Source: Sphaerosporella brunnea (lineage: Eukaryota; Ascomycota; Pezizomycetes; Pezizales; Pyronemataceae). From it: a DNA stretch of 11,088 nucleotides. The notes under the pieces are model-generated. The model was given only the letters and a program-made list of their open reading frames with translations, was not told the origin of the DNA and did no database searches. Location of the stretch: contig VXIS01000625.1 in NCBI GenBank assembly GCA_008704415.1, forward strand, positions 1-11,088, given 5' to 3'. Both the position numbers and the translations under genes were made by a program. This document shows, in pieces, positions 8,783 through 11,088 of the stretch (position 1 is its first letter; each line of letters begins with the position of its first letter).

Positions 8783-10878
8783 ACTTGGAACTACTGATAA
8801 CATTTAAAAGGGGGAGACTAAGAAAGTGCGAGAAGAGGATGCTTTAATACCTGTCGAGAAGAAGCAAAGAGGAGATCAAGAGGGGGTTTAAACGTGATTG
8901 GGCGGGCTCGTGTTTTTTCCTTTTTCCTTTTCTTTCTTTCTTTTTTTTTCTTGCGGCATTGAATAGGAGTTTTTTTTCTCGTCTGTGTTTTGTTCGAGAT
9001 TACCCACACTTTTTTTGTCGCTTTTATTCTGGTGCGAATTCTGTTTTTAACCATTCGTGTCAAGATTCTGATTGCTATAGATCGGGGTGTTTTGTGTTTT
9101 GTTTTTGTTGTCGATTGTTGTATGAAGTCCACCAACTTGTCTTTTTTTTTTCACCACTTTATTTTTTACTCCTCTAACTAAGTACTTAACTACCTATCCG
9201 CTGTGCTGTCGTTTGTTGTCGTTGTCGTTGTCGTCGTTGTTTTTTTTCTTGTAACTTTGGAAACTTGGAACATTGAATTTGCAATACTTTGGTTGCTGGG
9301 GGTGGTGGTGTGGTGTGTGTGAGATTCTGTGAGATTTTTGTGTGATTGTGGTGCGAATACGCTATGCATGGACAGCGGGAAGTCCTGCTGGTCGTGGTCT
9401 TTTTGGGGAGGATGGGACATGATGGGTGGGATACGAAATCACAGCCCGGCTCTATCTGTTATAATCGGGAGGGAGGGCTTGTATTCGCCCGTGGCGGGAA
9501 GTATGTAGTAAAAAAGAGTAATAATAACGAGCAGAGTGCAGAGTCTAGAGCAGCTGTCTGTTCTATCTCATCTATCTGGAGGCGGGAAGCCGTTCGTTAT
9601 GCAGACAGCAGCGCACGCAACGCAAACCCGCCTGCCTGGGGAAGTAAATTCGCCTGCCCGCCTGCCGCATGCCCGCCTGCCCGTCTGTCTGTTTTTTTTG
9701 TTTTTTTCCCGCTTTGCTCCGTAGTCAAGTCAAGTCAAGTCAAGTGAAGTCAAGTGAGTGAGTGAAGTGTGCTGGGTTTTGTGGAGGGCGGGTTTCTCGG
9801 GTGTCCGGCCGTTCGTTCGTTCGTTCGTCGGTCCCCGTCATGGTTTCTGGTTTCTTGACGCTTGTTTCTTGACGCTTGTTTGGCGTGGAGGGACTGAGCG
9901 GAGGGCGGAGGGTGGAGGGATATACAACATGGAAATAAGGGAACAGGGAAAGCAGCGGCAGCGGTGATGTACTGTGTGTGTGTAAGCTCATCGACAGCAG
10001 TCCCCCTCCCCTCAGGCCGGCCGGCTCACGATATCTGTAACCTTTCGTGAGCTTATAAAATCCGCTATTTCACAGATGCAAATAAACTCAGAACCATTTG
10101 CGTATCTGACTTGATAAATACCAAGAGAATACTCGCACTCAGGTCACTGGTCACTCAGTATTATTGATGATAGTCGATACAATCTGGGCTGCTCGAAGCC
10201 GTATCGAAAGAGAAAAAGAATGAGTGTAGGAAAAGCTCGCAGCTTTTATAGCCAACGATGCTGAGTACATCATGTGATAACAATCTGGTGGCAAATTCGT
10301 ACCAGGAAAGAGTGTCTAGAAGACCTACAGTCTGCCTTGTGGAAACTAGAAGATTCCAAAGTGACGTCGCATCGAAGGGGCTAGAAAGTGCTAGAAACAT
10401 GGTGACAAAACATAGTAAAGAAATAATGGAAACTCGTAGAATGCTGTTATCATACCATCGTTACTGCCTTAGATTTTATATCTTAGTAAGGAAATACGTA
10501 AGAAAGAAACCATAGTAAGTGTAATAATCTTACAATATCGAAGGAGTGCGAGTTTTTTTTCCATGATTTATACTGCTGTGGGTGATATTCCATGATGGCT
10601 GCAGCTGAGCCTGACTTGATTGTGATAAACACCATCCGATCGGCAAATCTCTCAATCTCCCAATCTCCATCGAATACCTGTAACTGACACAAAAACACCT
10701 GATCATACATACATACAGCGCGCGCAAACCAAAGACACCCAGGCAGCCTCACACGTCCCAATGCAAAACTCCCAAAACACAAACTCCCAAAAATGCCCTC
10801 CCAATTTTTTTTTCGATTTTTTTTCGATTTTTTTTCTTCCTCTTTGCGGGTTCGTTCGTCCATATTTCCTTCCAGTGT
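8783..10878. repeat. Mirror copy of the intergenic region
   Basis: This is the reverse complement of 211-2377, shortened by about 71 bp. It holds no independent gene. The TATA hairpin reappears at 10231-10247 and the 8-bp-stem hairpin at 10024-10052. The pentamer array is at about 9723-9768 and the GATA/CTGCT arrays at about 9535-9580, both altered. The 14-C run is absent (expected near 10640) and the 15-G run is replaced by a short mixed sequence near 10748-10757. Confidence 0.9.
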
Positions 10879-11088
10879 TTACTCCTCGTCGGAAAAGCTT
10901 TCCTCCTCCTCCTCCTCTTTGGTAACAGCTTCCTCCTTCTCGGGCTCCTCCTCCTTGTCCCTCTTGTCGATCTCCTCCCAAAGTGCGCCGAGGAGAAGTT
11001 TCTGGAGCTATTTGAAGAAAGCTATTAGTCCTGCAGGTCAATTGATAAAAATCGTGCGGGAATCTGGAAAACATACCACGTCCCAGTT
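10879..11088 (-). CDS. Mirror copy of the acidic-tail gene 3' end
   Basis: This is an exact reverse complement of 1-210: a four-codon exon end (NWDV), a GTATGT...AAATAG intron and the terminal exon, ending with the TAA at 10879-10881. No indel is seen here, unlike the rest of arm 2, including its A-rich and GGA-rich stretches. It is probably the same locus counted twice. As in arm 1, the protein is not recognised. Confidence 0.58.

Larger units (their letters stand above)
5874..11088 (-). repeat. Arm 2 of the inverted repeat, lower-quality copy
   Basis: This is the reverse complement of 1-5308 with scattered 1-3 base insertions and deletions plus some substitutions. In exon 1 alone I count about sixteen differences over roughly 390 bases by eye, most of them indels. 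Runs of 14-15 C or G are gone, and microsatellites differ in unit number and order. The total length is about 93 bp less than arm 1. Errors fall in coding and noncoding DNA alike, which fits uncorrected long-read sequence better than evolutionary decay. Confidence 0.95.

Noticed and set aside
8783..10878. A second, independent promoter and microsatellite region
   Set aside because: It is the mirror image of 211-2377 and adds no new sequence beyond indel noise.
1..11088. Self-replicating palindromic element, hairpin-ended plasmid or viral genome
   Set aside because: No polymerase, replication protein, capsid or terminal-protein gene is visible. The content is ordinary spliced fungal genes cut at the edges.
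1..11088. tRNA genes, rRNA, CRISPR arrays, transposons
   Set aside because: I found no paired A and B boxes (B-box-like strings near 1717 and 3181 stand alone), no regular repeat-spacer pattern, and no transposase or terminal repeats with target duplications.

Overview
The window is one large near-palindrome. Arm 1 (about 1-5308) returns as its reverse complement in arm 2 (about 5874-11088), around a spacer of about 565 bp at 5309-5873. The last base of the window mirrors the first, and the outermost 210 bases match exactly by eye. There is therefore one locus here, shown twice. The most economical reading is a fold-back (template plus complement) long-read artefact that became a contig. A genuine inverted duplication is the alternative.

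The organism looks like a filamentous ascomycete. The introns are 52-82 nt with GT...AG ends and CTGAC/CTAAT branch-like sites. The one recognisable gene is a Kin4/KfsA-type protein kinase with the long disordered C-terminal half seen in fungi. The intergenic DNA is rich in microsatellites and homopolymers.

Layout of arm 1. Positions 1-210 (+) hold the last codons of an upstream exon, an intron and the terminal exon of an unidentified gene with an acidic C-terminus. Positions 211-2377 are a long intergenic region between convergent genes. It contains poly-G and poly-C tracts, a promoter-like block with a TATA box inside a hairpin (719-905), a second hairpin (1075-1104) and a microsatellite belt (about 1260-1950). 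Positions 2378-5308 (-) hold the kinase in four exons. It is intact from the start of the visible sequence to the stop codon, but its N-terminus is cut off at the fold point.

The spacer's first ~515 bp is almost pure A and C on the + strand and codes for nothing believable. Arm 2 repeats the kinase (5874-8782, +), the intergenic region (8783-10878) and the acidic-tail gene (10879-11088, -). It carries many 1-3 base indels, and long homopolymers and short tandem repeats are collapsed or scrambled. Its kinase copy is frameshifted throughout, including at the HRD catalytic loop. The net loss in arm 2 is about 93 bp.

The two genes are not obviously linked in function. I found no evidence for a new biological system. 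The most useful message is that the palindrome should be treated as a probable assembly artefact and arm 1 taken as the real sequence.
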